This document shows positions 50,303-58,774 of a stretch of DNA of 64,000 nucleotides, in pieces. This DNA comes from JABDNZ01 sp050049805 (GTDB taxonomy: Bacteria; Gemmatimonadota; Gemmatimonadetes; Longimicrobiales; Gaopeijiaceae). Location: NCBI GenBank assembly GCA_050049805.1, contig JASFVN010000001.1:1-64000 (forward strand), given 5' to 3'. The notes beneath the pieces were generated by a model. The model searched no databases, was not told the DNA's origin, and saw only the letters and a program-made list of their open reading frames with translations. How positions within the stretch are numbered: position 1 is the first letter of the stretch; each line of letters opens with the position of its first letter. A program made the translations under genes and the position numbers.

Positions 50303-50830
50303 CTACTCTCGCTTCTGGGCCTTCAGCACTTCGGCGGTGACCTCACCCCGCTGGGACCCTTTCGGCTTCCCTGCCATTTCCTTGGCCGTCCGTAACCCCC
50401 CGAAGCCAAGGAGCGCCAGAACAACGGCGGCCGCGAGATGTTTGAGCTCTGCCAGTGCCGCTCCCACCTGGAAGGAGGAAAGCTGTTCCTCAGACGTCAT
50501 GCTCCTGACCTGGATCACATCCAGAGGGAAGAGGACGAGAACCACCAACAGAAACACGAAGCCCAGAATCGAGAGCACCGAGATGAGACGAAAAGTGTTT
50601 TTGTGGCCCATGACGAAGGAGAACGCCAAGGCCAGGAGGATTCCAAGGACCGGCGTACTCAGATAGGCAGCCATGAGGCCCATGAAACCATACCGCCAAC
50701 TCGGATCCGCCATGCGCAGGGGGTACACCGTGGAGCCGAGATCCAACATGGGCCAGAACACCAGGGTGAACAGGAAAAAGTAAGCACCGGCGGTCAGGAG
50801 GGCGGAGGTCCTAACGGGGTTCTGGCTCAT
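50303..50830 (-). CDS. Four-helix inner-membrane protein of unknown function
   Basis: I do not recognise this 175-residue protein. Four hydrophobic segments are visible: LLTAGAYFFLFTLVFWPML, YGFMGLMAAYLSTPVLGILLALAF, LISVLSILGFVFLLVVLVLF and LKHLAAAVVLALLGFGGL. The loops are short, and the tail is basic (TAKEMAGKPKG). The start is ATG 50830, and the upstream 50 bases end in the terminator of the PEP-CTERM gene. It is 176 bases upstream of the exporter operon on the same strand but behind its own promoter, so a link with the exporter is not shown. Confidence 0.75.
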   Translation of the reverse strand: MSQNPVRTSALLTAGAYFFLFTLVFWPMLDLGSTVYPLRMADPSWRYGFMGLMAAYLSTPVLGILLALAFSFVMGHKNTFRLISVLSILGFVFLLVVLVLFPLDVIQVRSMTSEEQLSSFQVGAALAELKHLAAAVVLALLGFGGLRTAKEMAGKPKGSQRGEVTAEVLKAQKRE

Positions 50831-50880
50831 GGAGACGGCCTCGTTCGACGGGGACGGTGGACGATCGCTCAGTGGGAATA

Positions 50881-50917
50881 TAAGAAAGGCCGGACCTCCT
50901 TGAGGAGGCCCGGCTTT
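50881..50917 (-). terminator. Intrinsic terminator downstream of the PEP-CTERM gene
   Basis: On the minus strand AAAGCCGGGCCTCC pairs with GGAGGTCCGGCCTTT across a 4-base loop, with one mismatch and a wobble pair, followed by CTTATATT. It begins 38 bases after the PEP-CTERM stop. The arms would also allow partial termination of plus-strand readthrough. Confidence 0.75.
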
Positions 50918-50955
50918 CTTCAGCTAGCGCGCAGACGAAATTCGGTATTTCCCCG

Positions 50956-51687
50956 TTAGGAGTATCCGTTCTCCTTCAGGCGACGACGACCAACGAAGAC
51001 CAGGAACAGGAGCCCGGAACCAAGGAGGACGTAGGTTTGCGGCTCGGGGGTGACGGTCTGGGTTTGAACCAGCATGTGCTGGCTCAGTCCAAACTCGCTG
51101 CCGTTCACGGCCGTTGTCCTCAGAAGGCGCCACTGATCATAATTCTGATAGCTACCGTACCCTTCCTCGGCCAGCTGGAGCATCTGCAGTACGCCCGGAT
51201 CGCTGGAATAACCGCCGGGACCCGAGGTGAGAGCCCACATGGCTCCCTGGATCGACATGATGGCAGACGAATTGCCGACATATTGAGGAAACAGGGACGC
51301 CAGATACGCGGCCTTGGCGAAGTTCTGAAGGGGGACGCTGGAACTGTAGGTTCTGCTTCCCCACCTCTGAGCCATGGGAAAGGCCGTAGGGTTGCCAAGG
51401 GAGAGCGCTTCGGCCGTGATAATTCGGCCGCCGCCGGCCACCAGCGTATAGAAATCCACACAATACACGGTGAAGGTGGGAGCCGTTGGGCCGGTCATCT
51501 GGGCCGTGTAGGGCCCCACCCAGTGACCCCATCCGGAGGTGGACATGGACGATGGTCCGCCGAAAATATAGTCCACCGTGGAACCAGCATTGATCCAGGG
51601 GGCCATCTCCGGTGTCCAGGATGGCTGAGCCTGGACCGGCCGGGCCAGCAGAGCCAATCCAAAAACTATGATTCCGAACCTTTTCAT
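50956..51687 (-). CDS. PEP-CTERM-sorted exported protein
   Basis: This 243-residue precursor has a signal peptide ending ARPVQAQ. Its C-terminus is a textbook PEP-CTERM sorting signal: TPEPQTYVLLGSGLLFLVF, a single span ending in GRRRLKENG. Exosortases cut this motif and place the protein on the surface, often with exopolysaccharide. The mature middle (residues about 25-215) is Ser/Gly/Tyr-rich, with FTVYCVDFYTLVAGGG and YSSDPGVLQMLQLAEEGY; I recognise no enzyme domain. It lacks a neighbouring exosortase or glycan locus. ATG 51687 has a weak CGGA ribosome site. A terminator follows, and a sigma-54-type site lies about 64 bases upstream. Confidence 0.88.
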   Translation of the reverse strand: MKRFGIIVFGLALLARPVQAQPSWTPEMAPWINAGSTVDYIFGGPSSMSTSGWGHWVGPYTAQMTGPTAPTFTVYCVDFYTLVAGGGRIITAEALSLGNPTAFPMAQRWGSRTYSSSVPLQNFAKAAYLASLFPQYVGNSSAIMSIQGAMWALTSGPGGYSSDPGVLQMLQLAEEGYGSYQNYDQWRLLRTTAVNGSEFGLSQHMLVQTQTVTPEPQTYVLLGSGLLFLVFVGRRRLKENGYS

Positions 51688-52005
51688 GGTCATTCCGTTC
51701 TGTCCGCCTGCGACGCTACGACATGAGTGCCTCGACGCCCGGAAAAGTTTGCAAGGCACATGCCCCTTCTGTGCAGACGCCCTATGTAACGGTACCCTCC
51801 TCCATCGCCCCTCTGCCCCGGCCACCGAATCTCATCCAAGTCTATATTTTACATAAACTTAGCTTCATCCAGCACTCCGAATCCAACTATTCGGGATGTT
51901 TCGGGTTCTCTAAAAAGGGACATTACTGCACTTATTTCCCTGTTGCAGGCGCGCCACTGTCCGTCTCTGGATTGCTGCGGAGGCCAGCCCCGCCACCAAA
52001 CGGCA
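51688..52005. other. Gene-free interval between hemE and the PEP-CTERM gene
   Basis: No coding region is supported in these 318 bases. The interval holds the sigma-54-type site at 51750-51765, an AT-rich box reading ATGTAAAATATAGAC on the minus strand (51840-51854), and a weak GGGA...TCCC hairpin followed by five T residues near 51911-51935 that may terminate the haem operon. Local A+T content is higher than in the flanking genes. Confidence 0.7.
51750..51765 (-). promoter_or_regulatory. Candidate sigma-54 (-24/-12) promoter of the PEP-CTERM gene
   Basis: The minus strand reads GGGCATGTGCCTTGCA, with the invariant GG and GC dinucleotides 10 bases apart and TTGC at -12. Against TGGCACG-N4-TTGCA it differs at two positions. 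It lies 64 bases before the ATG at 51687, giving a leader of about 50 bases. PEP-CTERM regulons in proteobacteria are controlled by RpoN with PrsK/PrsR, which makes the match meaningful. Confidence 0.6.
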
Positions 52006-53100
52006 TCAACCGGCGGTTCTCTCCGTCCATTCGTGGACTTTGTCCACCAGAAAGGCCACCGCTCCGGGGTCGGTGGCCGGCTCGATGCCATGCCCGAGAT
52101 TGAAGATGTGGCCGGGCCCTGGTCCCGCCTCCCTGAGAACTGATCTGATCTGGGTTTCAAGGGCCCGCCTTGGGGCGAAGAGGGCTGCCGGATCCAGGTT
52201 CCCTTGGACCGGAAGCTCCGGTCCCACGATGGCCCTGGCTCTGGAGAGAGGAAGACGCCAATCGATGCCCAACACATCTGCCCCCGCACGGGCAGCATCT
52301 TCCAGGAGGGTCGCTCCCTGGTTCGGGAAGTAGATGAGGGGAAGGTCGAGATCCCTGAGGTTCTCCAGGATCCTTCGTACTGCAGTGAGGGCGAATGACC
52401 GGAACTCGTATGGGCTCAGAAGCCCCGCCCAGGAATCGAAAATCATGAGGGCCTGCGCCCCCGCTTCTGCCTGGGCCCGGAGGTAGGCCGCCATACCGTC
52501 GGAAAGCTTGTTCAAAAGCACCCGGGCAGCCTCGGGTTCCGCGAAAAGGAAAGATTTGGCCTTGATGAAGGTCTTGGACCCCTTCCCCTCCACCAGGTAA
52601 CAAAAGAGGGTCCACGGGGCCCCGGCGAAGCCGATAAGTGGAGTTGATTCCGGCAGCTCTTTTCGGAGAATCCGAATGGTCTCGAAGACGAAAGGGACAC
52701 TTTCCTCGGGGTCCGCAGGGCGCACACGATCCACGTCCGCCGGAGTCCGGACAGGGTCGGCAATCAAAGGTCCGGGCTTGAACTCCAACTCAATTCCCAT
52801 CCCTTCCACCGGCGTCATGATGTCGGAGAAGAGGATGGCCGCGTCCAATTCGAAACGGCTCAGGGGCTGGAGAGTGACCTCCGCCGCCAGTTCCGGCGTC
52901 TTGGTCAGCGTCAGGAAGTCCACCTTCCTTCGAATCTTCCGATATTCCGGGAGATACCGGCCCGCCTGCCGCATGAGCCAGATCGGCGTGTGGGAGGTGG
53001 GCTTCCGCCTGCAAGCCGCCAGGAAGGCTGGCTCCGGCGACCGGGTCCCCCCCTTGGCCTTTTCGTCCCCTACCACACCGGAATCAACCTCCGAAGACAT
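52006..53100 (-). CDS. hemE: Uroporphyrinogen decarboxylase
   Basis: This enzyme decarboxylates the four acetates of uroporphyrinogen III to give coproporphyrinogen III. At 364 residues it is normal length. Substrate-site motifs are PIWLMRQAGRYLPEYRKIR, AAILFSDIMTPVEGMG, the FCYLVEGKGSKTF region and GNLDPAALFAP, with GHIFNLGHGIEPATDP near the end. It is the last gene of the haem operon and its start overlaps the hemL stop by 17 bases. The next gene downstream (PEP-CTERM) is separated by 318 bases and has its own promoter candidate. Later steps (hemN/hemF, hemG/hemY, hemH) are not in the window. Confidence 0.97.
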   Translation of the reverse strand: MSSEVDSGVVGDEKAKGGTRSPEPAFLAACRRKPTSHTPIWLMRQAGRYLPEYRKIRRKVDFLTLTKTPELAAEVTLQPLSRFELDAAILFSDIMTPVEGMGIELEFKPGPLIADPVRTPADVDRVRPADPEESVPFVFETIRILRKELPESTPLIGFAGAPWTLFCYLVEGKGSKTFIKAKSFLFAEPEAARVLLNKLSDGMAAYLRAQAEAGAQALMIFDSWAGLLSPYEFRSFALTAVRRILENLRDLDLPLIYFPNQGATLLEDAARAGADVLGIDWRLPLSRARAIVGPELPVQGNLDPAALFAPRRALETQIRSVLREAGPGPGHIFNLGHGIEPATDPGAVAFLVDKVHEWTERTAG

Positions 53101-54382
53101 CCCCCAATACCTCCTTCACCGCAACGACCGTGTCGTCGATGTCCACCGCCGTGTGGGCGGAGGAGAGGAAGAGAGCCTCGAAAGGGCTCGGTGCCAGGTA
53201 GAATCCCCGATCCAGCATACCCCAGAAGAAACGGCGGAATGCATCCCGATCGGAGCGGTCGGCAGAGTGCCAATCCGCGACGGGTCGCGGGGTGAAGAAG
53301 AGGGATGCCATGGAACCTACCCGGGTCCAATGGAGAGGATACCCTTCCGCATCGATAATTGCCTCGATTCCCTCCTCCAGTTGGCCGCCCCGGGCCTCCA
53401 GTGTCTGGAAGACATGGGGGTTATCCTTGAGATAGGTGAGAGCCGCCGTTCCAGCGGCGGTGGCCAGGGGGTTCCCCGAAAGCGTGCCGGCCTGGTACAC
53501 GGGCCCGTCCGGCGCCACTTGCCTCATCAGATCCGCCCTGCCTCCGTAGGCGCCCACAGGCAAGCCCCCTCCGATGACCTTGCCCAGAGTGGTCAGGTCG
53601 GGCATGACCCCATAGCGCTCCTGGGCACCTCCGAGGGCAACTCGAAATCCCGTCATCACTTCGTCGAAGATGAGGACGGCATCCTCTTTGGTGCAGATCT
53701 CTCTGAGGCCCTCCAGAAAACCAGGTGCCGGCGGGACGCAACCCATATTGCCCGCCACGGGTTCCACGATGACGCAAGCGACCTTACAGGGGCATGCATC
53801 GAAGTGGGCTCGGACCGAATCCAGATCATTATAATCCGCCACCAGGGTGTCCTGGGCCGAGCCGGGGGTCACGCCGGGGCTGGACGGCACCCCGAGAGTG
53901 GCTGCTCCGGACCCGGCCTCCACCAGAAAGGAATCGGCGTGGCCGTGATATCCCCCCCGGAATTTGATCATCTTTGGCCGGCCGGTAACGGCCCGAGCCA
54001 AGCGAACAGCGCTCATGGTGGCTTCGGTACCCGAATTGACGAGCCGGACCACTTCCACTGAGGGAACCAGATCCACCACCAACTCGGCCAACTCGATCTC
54101 CCGGGTGGTGGGAGCCCCAAAGGAAGTGCCGAGCTTCAGCGCTTCGTAGACAGCCCTCCGAATGCCTTCCTGGTTGTGGCCCAGGAGCATCGGCCCCCAG
54201 GAGCCCACAAAATCCAGGTAGGTATTGCCGTCGGCATCGACGACCCGGGCCCCTTCCGCCCGAACGATGAAGAGAGGATCTCCTCCCACACTCCCGAAGG
54301 CACGGACGGGGCTGTTCACCCCTCCGGGGATGGTCTCCCGAGCCCGCTCGAACAGCTTCCTGCTGAGCTCTTTCTGCGACAT
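53084..54382 (-). CDS. hemL: Glutamate-1-semialdehyde 2,1-aminomutase
   Basis: This PLP enzyme converts glutamate-1-semialdehyde to 5-aminolevulinate, the second C5-pathway step. The 432-residue protein has GGVNSPVRAFGSVGG, VNSGTEATMSAVRLAR, KFRGGYHGHADSFLVEAGSG (shown in part), IFDEVMTGFRVA and the PLP-lysine motif TTLGKVIGGGLPVGAYGG. I use ATG 54382, after GAGGA; the frame is open further upstream only because it lies within hemB in another frame. It follows hemB by 20 bases and overlaps hemE by 17 bases. Confidence 0.97.
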   Translation of the reverse strand: MSQKELSRKLFERARETIPGGVNSPVRAFGSVGGDPLFIVRAEGARVVDADGNTYLDFVGSWGPMLLGHNQEGIRRAVYEALKLGTSFGAPTTREIELAELVVDLVPSVEVVRLVNSGTEATMSAVRLARAVTGRPKMIKFRGGYHGHADSFLVEAGSGAATLGVPSSPGVTPGSAQDTLVADYNDLDSVRAHFDACPCKVACVIVEPVAGNMGCVPPAPGFLEGLREICTKEDAVLIFDEVMTGFRVALGGAQERYGVMPDLTTLGKVIGGGLPVGAYGGRADLMRQVAPDGPVYQAGTLSGNPLATAAGTAALTYLKDNPHVFQTLEARGGQLEEGIEAIIDAEGYPLHWTRVGSMASLFFTPRPVADWHSADRSDRDAFRRFFWGMLDRGFYLAPSPFEALFLSSAHTAVDIDDTVVAVKEVLGDVFGG

Positions 54383-54402
54383 GGTGCGTCCTCGTTCTCC
54401 CT

Positions 54403-55389
54403 TCACTCCTCGGTAAGCCACCGAGCCAGATCTTTTCCGAAGTAGGTGAGGATCATGTCGGCGCCGGCCCGCTTGATCCCCAGGAGACTTTCCATGGCCA
54501 CTCTTTTCTCGTCGACCCATCCGTTCTGGGCCGCCGCCTTGATGAGGGCGTATTCTCCCGAAACCTGGTAAGCCGCCGTAGGCAGGCCAAAGGTCGTCTT
54601 CACCCGCCGGATGACGTCCAGGTAGGCGAGGGCCGGTTTCACCATGACGATGTCGGCCCCCTCGTCGATGTCCAACTCGACTTCCTTGAGCGCTTCCTCG
54701 ACGTTGGCAGGATCCATCTGGTAGGCTCTCCGATCCCCGAACGCGGGCGCGGACTGAGCGGCATCCCGGAAGGGGCCGTAAAAGGCCGAGGCATATTTGG
54801 CGGCGTAGGACACGATGGTGGTATCCACAAACCCGGCATGATCCAGGGTCTCCCTGATAGCCCACACTCGTCCGTCCATCATGTCGGAAGGAGCCACAGC
54901 GTCGGCTCCCGCCATGGCATAGGTGAGGGCGGCCTGAGCCAGGAGATCCAGGGTTGGGTCGTTATCCACCTCACCCTCCCCTGTCAGAACCCCACAATGC
55001 CCGTGACTGGTGTACTCACACATGCACACATCCGCCCACACCAGGAGCCCGGGCACCTGTTCCTTGATGGCCCTGATGGACTCGGGCACAAGGCCGTCGG
55101 GATTGTAGGCTTCGGAGCCCTCCGGATCCTTGTCTTCCTCGTCGGGAACTCCGAAGAGGATGATGGCTGGAATGCCCAGTTCATGGATCTGGGCGGCCTC
55201 CTCCACGATCAGGTCCACCGATTGTTGAGAAACCCCGGGCATGCTCTGCACCGGGTTGTCCACCCCGTTCCCCGGGACCACGAAGAGTGGAACGATCACG
55301 TCGTCCAGAGAGAGAGAGGTTTCCCGAATGAGCCTCCGCCAGTTCTCGGATTTCCTGAGCCGGCGAGGACGATGGGCTGGAAAAGCCAT
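54403..55389 (-). CDS. hemB: Delta-aminolevulinic acid dehydratase (porphobilinogen synthase)
   Basis: This enzyme joins two 5-aminolevulinates into porphobilinogen. The 328-residue protein has the Schiff-base lysine regions SYAAKYASAFYGPFRDA and MVKPALAYLDVI. Three cysteines in DVCMCEYTSHGHCG indicate a zinc-dependent catalytic site rather than the Asp-rich magnesium type. DRRAYQMDPAN and YQVSGEYALIKAA also match. ATG 55389 has AAGGA 8 bases upstream. It lies 54 bases after hemD and before hemL. Confidence 0.97.
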   Translation of the reverse strand: MAFPAHRPRRLRKSENWRRLIRETSLSLDDVIVPLFVVPGNGVDNPVQSMPGVSQQSVDLIVEEAAQIHELGIPAIILFGVPDEEDKDPEGSEAYNPDGLVPESIRAIKEQVPGLLVWADVCMCEYTSHGHCGVLTGEGEVDNDPTLDLLAQAALTYAMAGADAVAPSDMMDGRVWAIRETLDHAGFVDTTIVSYAAKYASAFYGPFRDAAQSAPAFGDRRAYQMDPANVEEALKEVELDIDEGADIVMVKPALAYLDVIRRVKTTFGLPTAAYQVSGEYALIKAAAQNGWVDEKRVAMESLLGIKRAGADMILTYFGKDLARWLTEE

Positions 55390-55443
55390 GGTTTGTATCC
55401 TTTTCGAGGGCACCTCTTCGAGAGCCCGTTCACGTTGGTCAGA

Positions 55444-56226
55444 TTATTGGGCCAGGTCCGTCAGGGTCGCTGCTTCCGCAGCATCGGCCAATGCTTCCAG
55501 GGTGGGCTCTACCGCCACTGATATTCTCCCCCATCCGGCCTTCTCCAAGGCCGCCGCCGTGGTCGGCCCCATAGCTGCGGCCGGAACGTTTTCGGCGAGG
55601 ATACGGAAGAGGTCTTCCCCAATGCCGGCCCGGAAAGCCTCCACGGCGGACGGGCTGGCAAAGGTAACCACCCCCAGCTTCCCTTCCTCGAAAGCGGCCC
55701 GGCATGCGTCGCCGTCCACTGGCAGACGAACCGTACGGTATGCCGTGGTCTTGTCCACGTCGGCGCCCAATTCCGCGAGTCCCCTCGGAAGCTCCTCTCG
55801 GGCAATGAGGCTGGCCGGAAAGAAGATCTTCCGGCCCCTGGCGTCACCTGCGGCCCTGAAAGCAGCCACCAGCCCTTCCCCACGTCCCTCCATGGGCACC
55901 CGATGCACCGGCCAGCCAGCTTCTTCCAAAGCCAAAGCGGTGGAAGGCCCCACCGCGGCCATCTTGACCCCCTCCGGAGCCCTACGGACGCGACTGACCA
56001 CCGCCTCTACTGCCCTCGGGGAGGAAAAGCAGATCCAGTCATAATCCCGGATTCGAGCCAGGGACGCCAGGAGGGGGCACGGATCCTCCGGAGGCTCGAA
56101 GGATATGCTGGCCCAGTGGAGGACTCGGGCTCCTCGCTCCTTCAGGATGGTGGAGAGAGGACCGTCCTCCCCTTCCCCCCGGGTCACGGCAACGCCGATC
56201 CCCAAGAGAGTCCTGTCAGCTGCCAT
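55444..56226 (-). CDS. hemD: Uroporphyrinogen-III synthase
   Basis: This enzyme cyclises and inverts ring D of hydroxymethylbilane to uroporphyrinogen III. The family is very divergent, so the call leans on the two-domain alpha/beta pattern (GIGVAVTRGEGEDGPLSTIL; DWICFSSPRAVEAVVSRV; KMAAVGPSTALALEEAGW; VVTFASPSAVEAFRAGI; AAAMGPTTAAALEKAGW; PTLEALADAAEAA) and on its position. It has 260 residues. The ATG at 56226 overlaps hemC by 11 bases. The repeated AVGPSTA/AMGPTTA motif is the typical signature of the fold. Confidence 0.93.
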   Translation of the reverse strand: MAADRTLLGIGVAVTRGEGEDGPLSTILKERGARVLHWASISFEPPEDPCPLLASLARIRDYDWICFSSPRAVEAVVSRVRRAPEGVKMAAVGPSTALALEEAGWPVHRVPMEGRGEGLVAAFRAAGDARGRKIFFPASLIAREELPRGLAELGADVDKTTAYRTVRLPVDGDACRAAFEEGKLGVVTFASPSAVEAFRAGIGEDLFRILAENVPAAAMGPTTAAALEKAGWGRISVAVEPTLEALADAAEAATLTDLAQ

Positions 56227-57205
56227 TCCCGGCCTCCCCTTTCCCCCCCTGAACCCTCCTGATCTCCTCCAGAATCGCTTCTGCGCCCCTGGCCAGAAGG
56301 TCCTCGGCGAGGTCGGTACCCAAGCGGTCCGCGTCATCCGCCGGTCCCTTCAGTTCCCCCCCGATCCACCGGTCTCCGTCCAGAGAGGAGACGACTCCAC
56401 GGAGGACAAGGTCCGCCCCCCGGACCTCCCCGTAGGCTCCCACCGGAATCTGGCAACCACCCTCCAACCGTCGAAGGAAGGCTCGCTCGGCTGTGGTTGC
56501 GACCCTGGTTTCCCGGTGATCCAGGGCCGCGACCCGCTTCGCCACGTCCAAATCCGTTGATCTGATCTGGACCGCCACAGCTCCCTGGGAAACGGCGGGA
56601 GGGAAAGTGTCAACCGGGAGAAAGGCCGAGACCCGGAAGTCCAGGCCCAGCCGCCGCACGCCGGCATAGGCCAGGACGATGGCATCGTACTCCCCCTCGT
56701 CCAGCCTTCCAATCCGGGTGGGCACGTTCCCCCTGAGGTCTTTCACCTCCAGGTCGGAGCGCCATCGGCCCAATAGGGCCCGCCGCCGAAGGCTGCTGGT
56801 GCCAACCCTGGCACCCTGGGGGAGAGCATCGGGAGGGACCGGCGCCCCCCCCGCCCAGAGGGGAGGAGAAAAAAGGAGCACGTCCCTCGGATCTTCCCTC
56901 TCCATCACGGCGCCTATGGTCAGTCGAGGCGGCAGGGCCGTGGCCAGGTCCTTCAGGCTATGGACCGCCACATCCACCTTGCTCCGAAGGAGGGCTTCCT
57001 CGATCTCTTTTGTGAAGAAAGCCTTGCCCTGAACGCTGGAAAGGGGAACGTCCTGGATCCGATCTCCCTCGGTCCTGATCAGCACCAACTCGGTATCGGG
57101 GGGATCCGGAAGGGCCCTCAGAGCCGAGGCCACATGTTCCGCCTGCCAGCGAGCCAGGGCGGACCCACGGGTCCCGATCCTGATGAGGCCTCGGGGGGAG
57201 GTCAC
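56216..57205 (-). CDS. hemC: Hydroxymethylbilane synthase (porphobilinogen deaminase)
   Basis: This enzyme links four porphobilinogen units into hydroxymethylbilane using a covalent dipyrromethane cofactor. The 329-residue protein has RIGTRGSALARWQAEHV, the catalytic Asp region VDVAVHSLKDLATALP, ARVGTSSLRRRALL, RGNVPTRIGRLDEGEYDAI and the cofactor cysteine in RRLEGGCQIPVGAYG. Its ATG overlaps the hemA stop by 4 bases, and its stop overlaps hemD by 11 bases. All typical active-site residues are present. Confidence 0.97.
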   Translation of the reverse strand: MTSPRGLIRIGTRGSALARWQAEHVASALRALPDPPDTELVLIRTEGDRIQDVPLSSVQGKAFFTKEIEEALLRSKVDVAVHSLKDLATALPPRLTIGAVMEREDPRDVLLFSPPLWAGGAPVPPDALPQGARVGTSSLRRRALLGRWRSDLEVKDLRGNVPTRIGRLDEGEYDAIVLAYAGVRRLGLDFRVSAFLPVDTFPPAVSQGAVAVQIRSTDLDVAKRVAALDHRETRVATTAERAFLRRLEGGCQIPVGAYGEVRGADLVLRGVVSSLDGDRWIGGELKGPADDADRLGTDLAEDLLARGAEAILEEIRRVQGGKGEAGNGS

Positions 57206-58602
57206 GACTCGCTTCCCCTCCCCTTTCCGGGACCTTCCACTTCGTCCCTGACCGAGGAGGCGGAATCTTCAGAGACCCTCTCCGACCCCTCCCTGCCGGA
57301 ATGATCCTCCTCCGACTCTTCTGAACTCTCCCCGAAGGCCTCCAGATCCAACTCGAATAACTCCTGAATCGCAACCAGTTTGTGGATCCCGTGCCGTGTT
57401 GAAGGCTCCACACCTCGGATCAGCGTGGTGGGCTGATGCAGAAGCTTGTTCAACAGGGAACGGGTATATCCTTTCAGGGCTTCGATGTCGGCGGGTTCGA
57501 AGTTCTTTACCTGCCGAGCCATTTCTTTCTCGGCAATCTCCTGAAAACGCCCCCTCAACGCCCGTATCACCGGAACCATGTCCAATGACTCCTGCCAGGA
57601 CATGTACCGACCCACCTCTTGCAGGACGATCTTCTCCACCTTAGGTATCTCCCGCCGCCTTCGGACCCGGTTCTGGTCTGCGATTTCTTCCAGATCGTCG
57701 ATATTGTAGAGGAACACCCTGTCCAGGTTCCTCACCTCGGGCTGTACGTTCCTGGGATTGGCGATGTCCACCATGATTTTCGGACCCCGGGTAGATCCCT
57801 GAAGGACCCTGGTCATCCTCTCCACGTCGATGATGGGTTGCCTTGACCCGGTAGCTACCACGATGACCCTAGCCTCCGTGAGCGCATCGTCCATCTCCTC
57901 CCAGGGACGGGCCACAACCCCCAATTCGAGAGCCAACTCCTGCGCCCGATGGAAGGTCCGGTTCATGATGGTGAGGAGCTTCGGCCCCGCCTCGGCAAAG
58001 TGCCGAGCGACAGCGGTCCCGGTTTCCCCCGCTCCCAACACGAGAATGGGATGCCGCCTCAGGCCACCAAAGATCTTGTCCGCCATTTCCATGGCGGCGT
58101 GGGCCATGGAGACCGTCCCCTTCCCGATTTCCGTCTCGTTTCGAGCCCGTTTCCCCACATGGACCGCCGACGTGAACAGGCGAGTCAGGATGGCACCCAT
58201 GGATTTGTGACGGTCCGCCGCCTCGAAGGCTTCCTTGACCTGCCCCAGGATCTGGGCCTCCCCCACCATCATGGACTCCAGACCGGATGCCACTCGAAAC
58301 AAGTGCCGCACCGTCTCCATCCCGGACCAGGAGTAGGTGTGGGTGGCGCTGTTGAAGTGGTCAACTCCTTTCAGCTCGTTCGCCGCTTCCCGGAGAAGCT
58401 GTTCGGCCTCGGACTTGTCTCCGACGAATGCGTAGAACTCGGTACGGTTGCAGGTAGAGAGGATCACCGTCTCCCGAAGGAGGTCCGAATGGGCTCGTAA
58501 CATGTGGTAGGCGGTGCCCATTTCTTCCGGATGCACCTGGACCTCGTCCCGTATCTGGGCCGGCGCCGTCTTGTGGCTGATTCCGAGAACGATCAGGTCC
58601 AT
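57202..58602 (-). CDS. hemA: Glutamyl-tRNA reductase
   Basis: This enzyme reduces Glu-tRNA-Glu to glutamate-1-semialdehyde with NADPH, the committed and usually regulated step of C5 haem synthesis. The 466-residue protein has LGISHKTAPAQIRDEV, the nucleophilic Cys in LSTCNRTEFYAFVG, LMVGEAQILGQVKEAFE, the NADPH site LGAGETGTAVARHFAEAG and a helical dimerisation domain. The last ~45 residues are an acidic Ser/Glu-rich tail (ESSEESEEDHSGREGSE) not usual in the family. I use ATG 58602 by homology, though there is no clear ribosome site. It is the first gene of the operon, and the DUF4342 terminator lies just upstream. Confidence 0.96.
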   Translation of the reverse strand: MDLIVLGISHKTAPAQIRDEVQVHPEEMGTAYHMLRAHSDLLRETVILSTCNRTEFYAFVGDKSEAEQLLREAANELKGVDHFNSATHTYSWSGMETVRHLFRVASGLESMMVGEAQILGQVKEAFEAADRHKSMGAILTRLFTSAVHVGKRARNETEIGKGTVSMAHAAMEMADKIFGGLRRHPILVLGAGETGTAVARHFAEAGPKLLTIMNRTFHRAQELALELGVVARPWEEMDDALTEARVIVVATGSRQPIIDVERMTRVLQGSTRGPKIMVDIANPRNVQPEVRNLDRVFLYNIDDLEEIADQNRVRRRREIPKVEKIVLQEVGRYMSWQESLDMVPVIRALRGRFQEIAEKEMARQVKNFEPADIEALKGYTRSLLNKLLHQPTTLIRGVEPSTRHGIHKLVAIQELFELDLEAFGESSEESEEDHSGREGSERVSEDSASSVRDEVEGPGKGRGSES

Positions 58603-58680
58603 GAGGTCGAGAGAACGGGTGGTCTGAGGGTCCGATAAATATGACCCTACCCGGGGGCGATGGGAATCGGGGTCGACGGA

Positions 58681-58713
58681 AAAGAAAGAAGTGGGGAGCT
58701 TGGAGCCCCCCAC
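58681..58713 (-). terminator. Intrinsic terminator of the DUF4342 gene
   Basis: The minus strand shows a GTGGGG...CCCCAC stem with an internal GCT/AGC pairing and a short loop, followed by the T-rich tail TTCTTTCTTTT. It lies between the DUF4342 stop and the hemA start, so the haem operon should have its own promoter in the ~80 bases after it; a TATTTAT sequence near 58635 is the only candidate -10 box. Confidence 0.65.
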
Positions 58714-58774
58714 CTCCTGCCACTCCTTGAGCCGCCCTGCGACGGAAAAGGATGGGCGTCGAACTGCTTTCGAG

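Noticed and set aside
54383..54865. N-terminal extension of hemL
   Set aside because: The frame overlaps hemB out of phase; ATG 54382 matches the family start.
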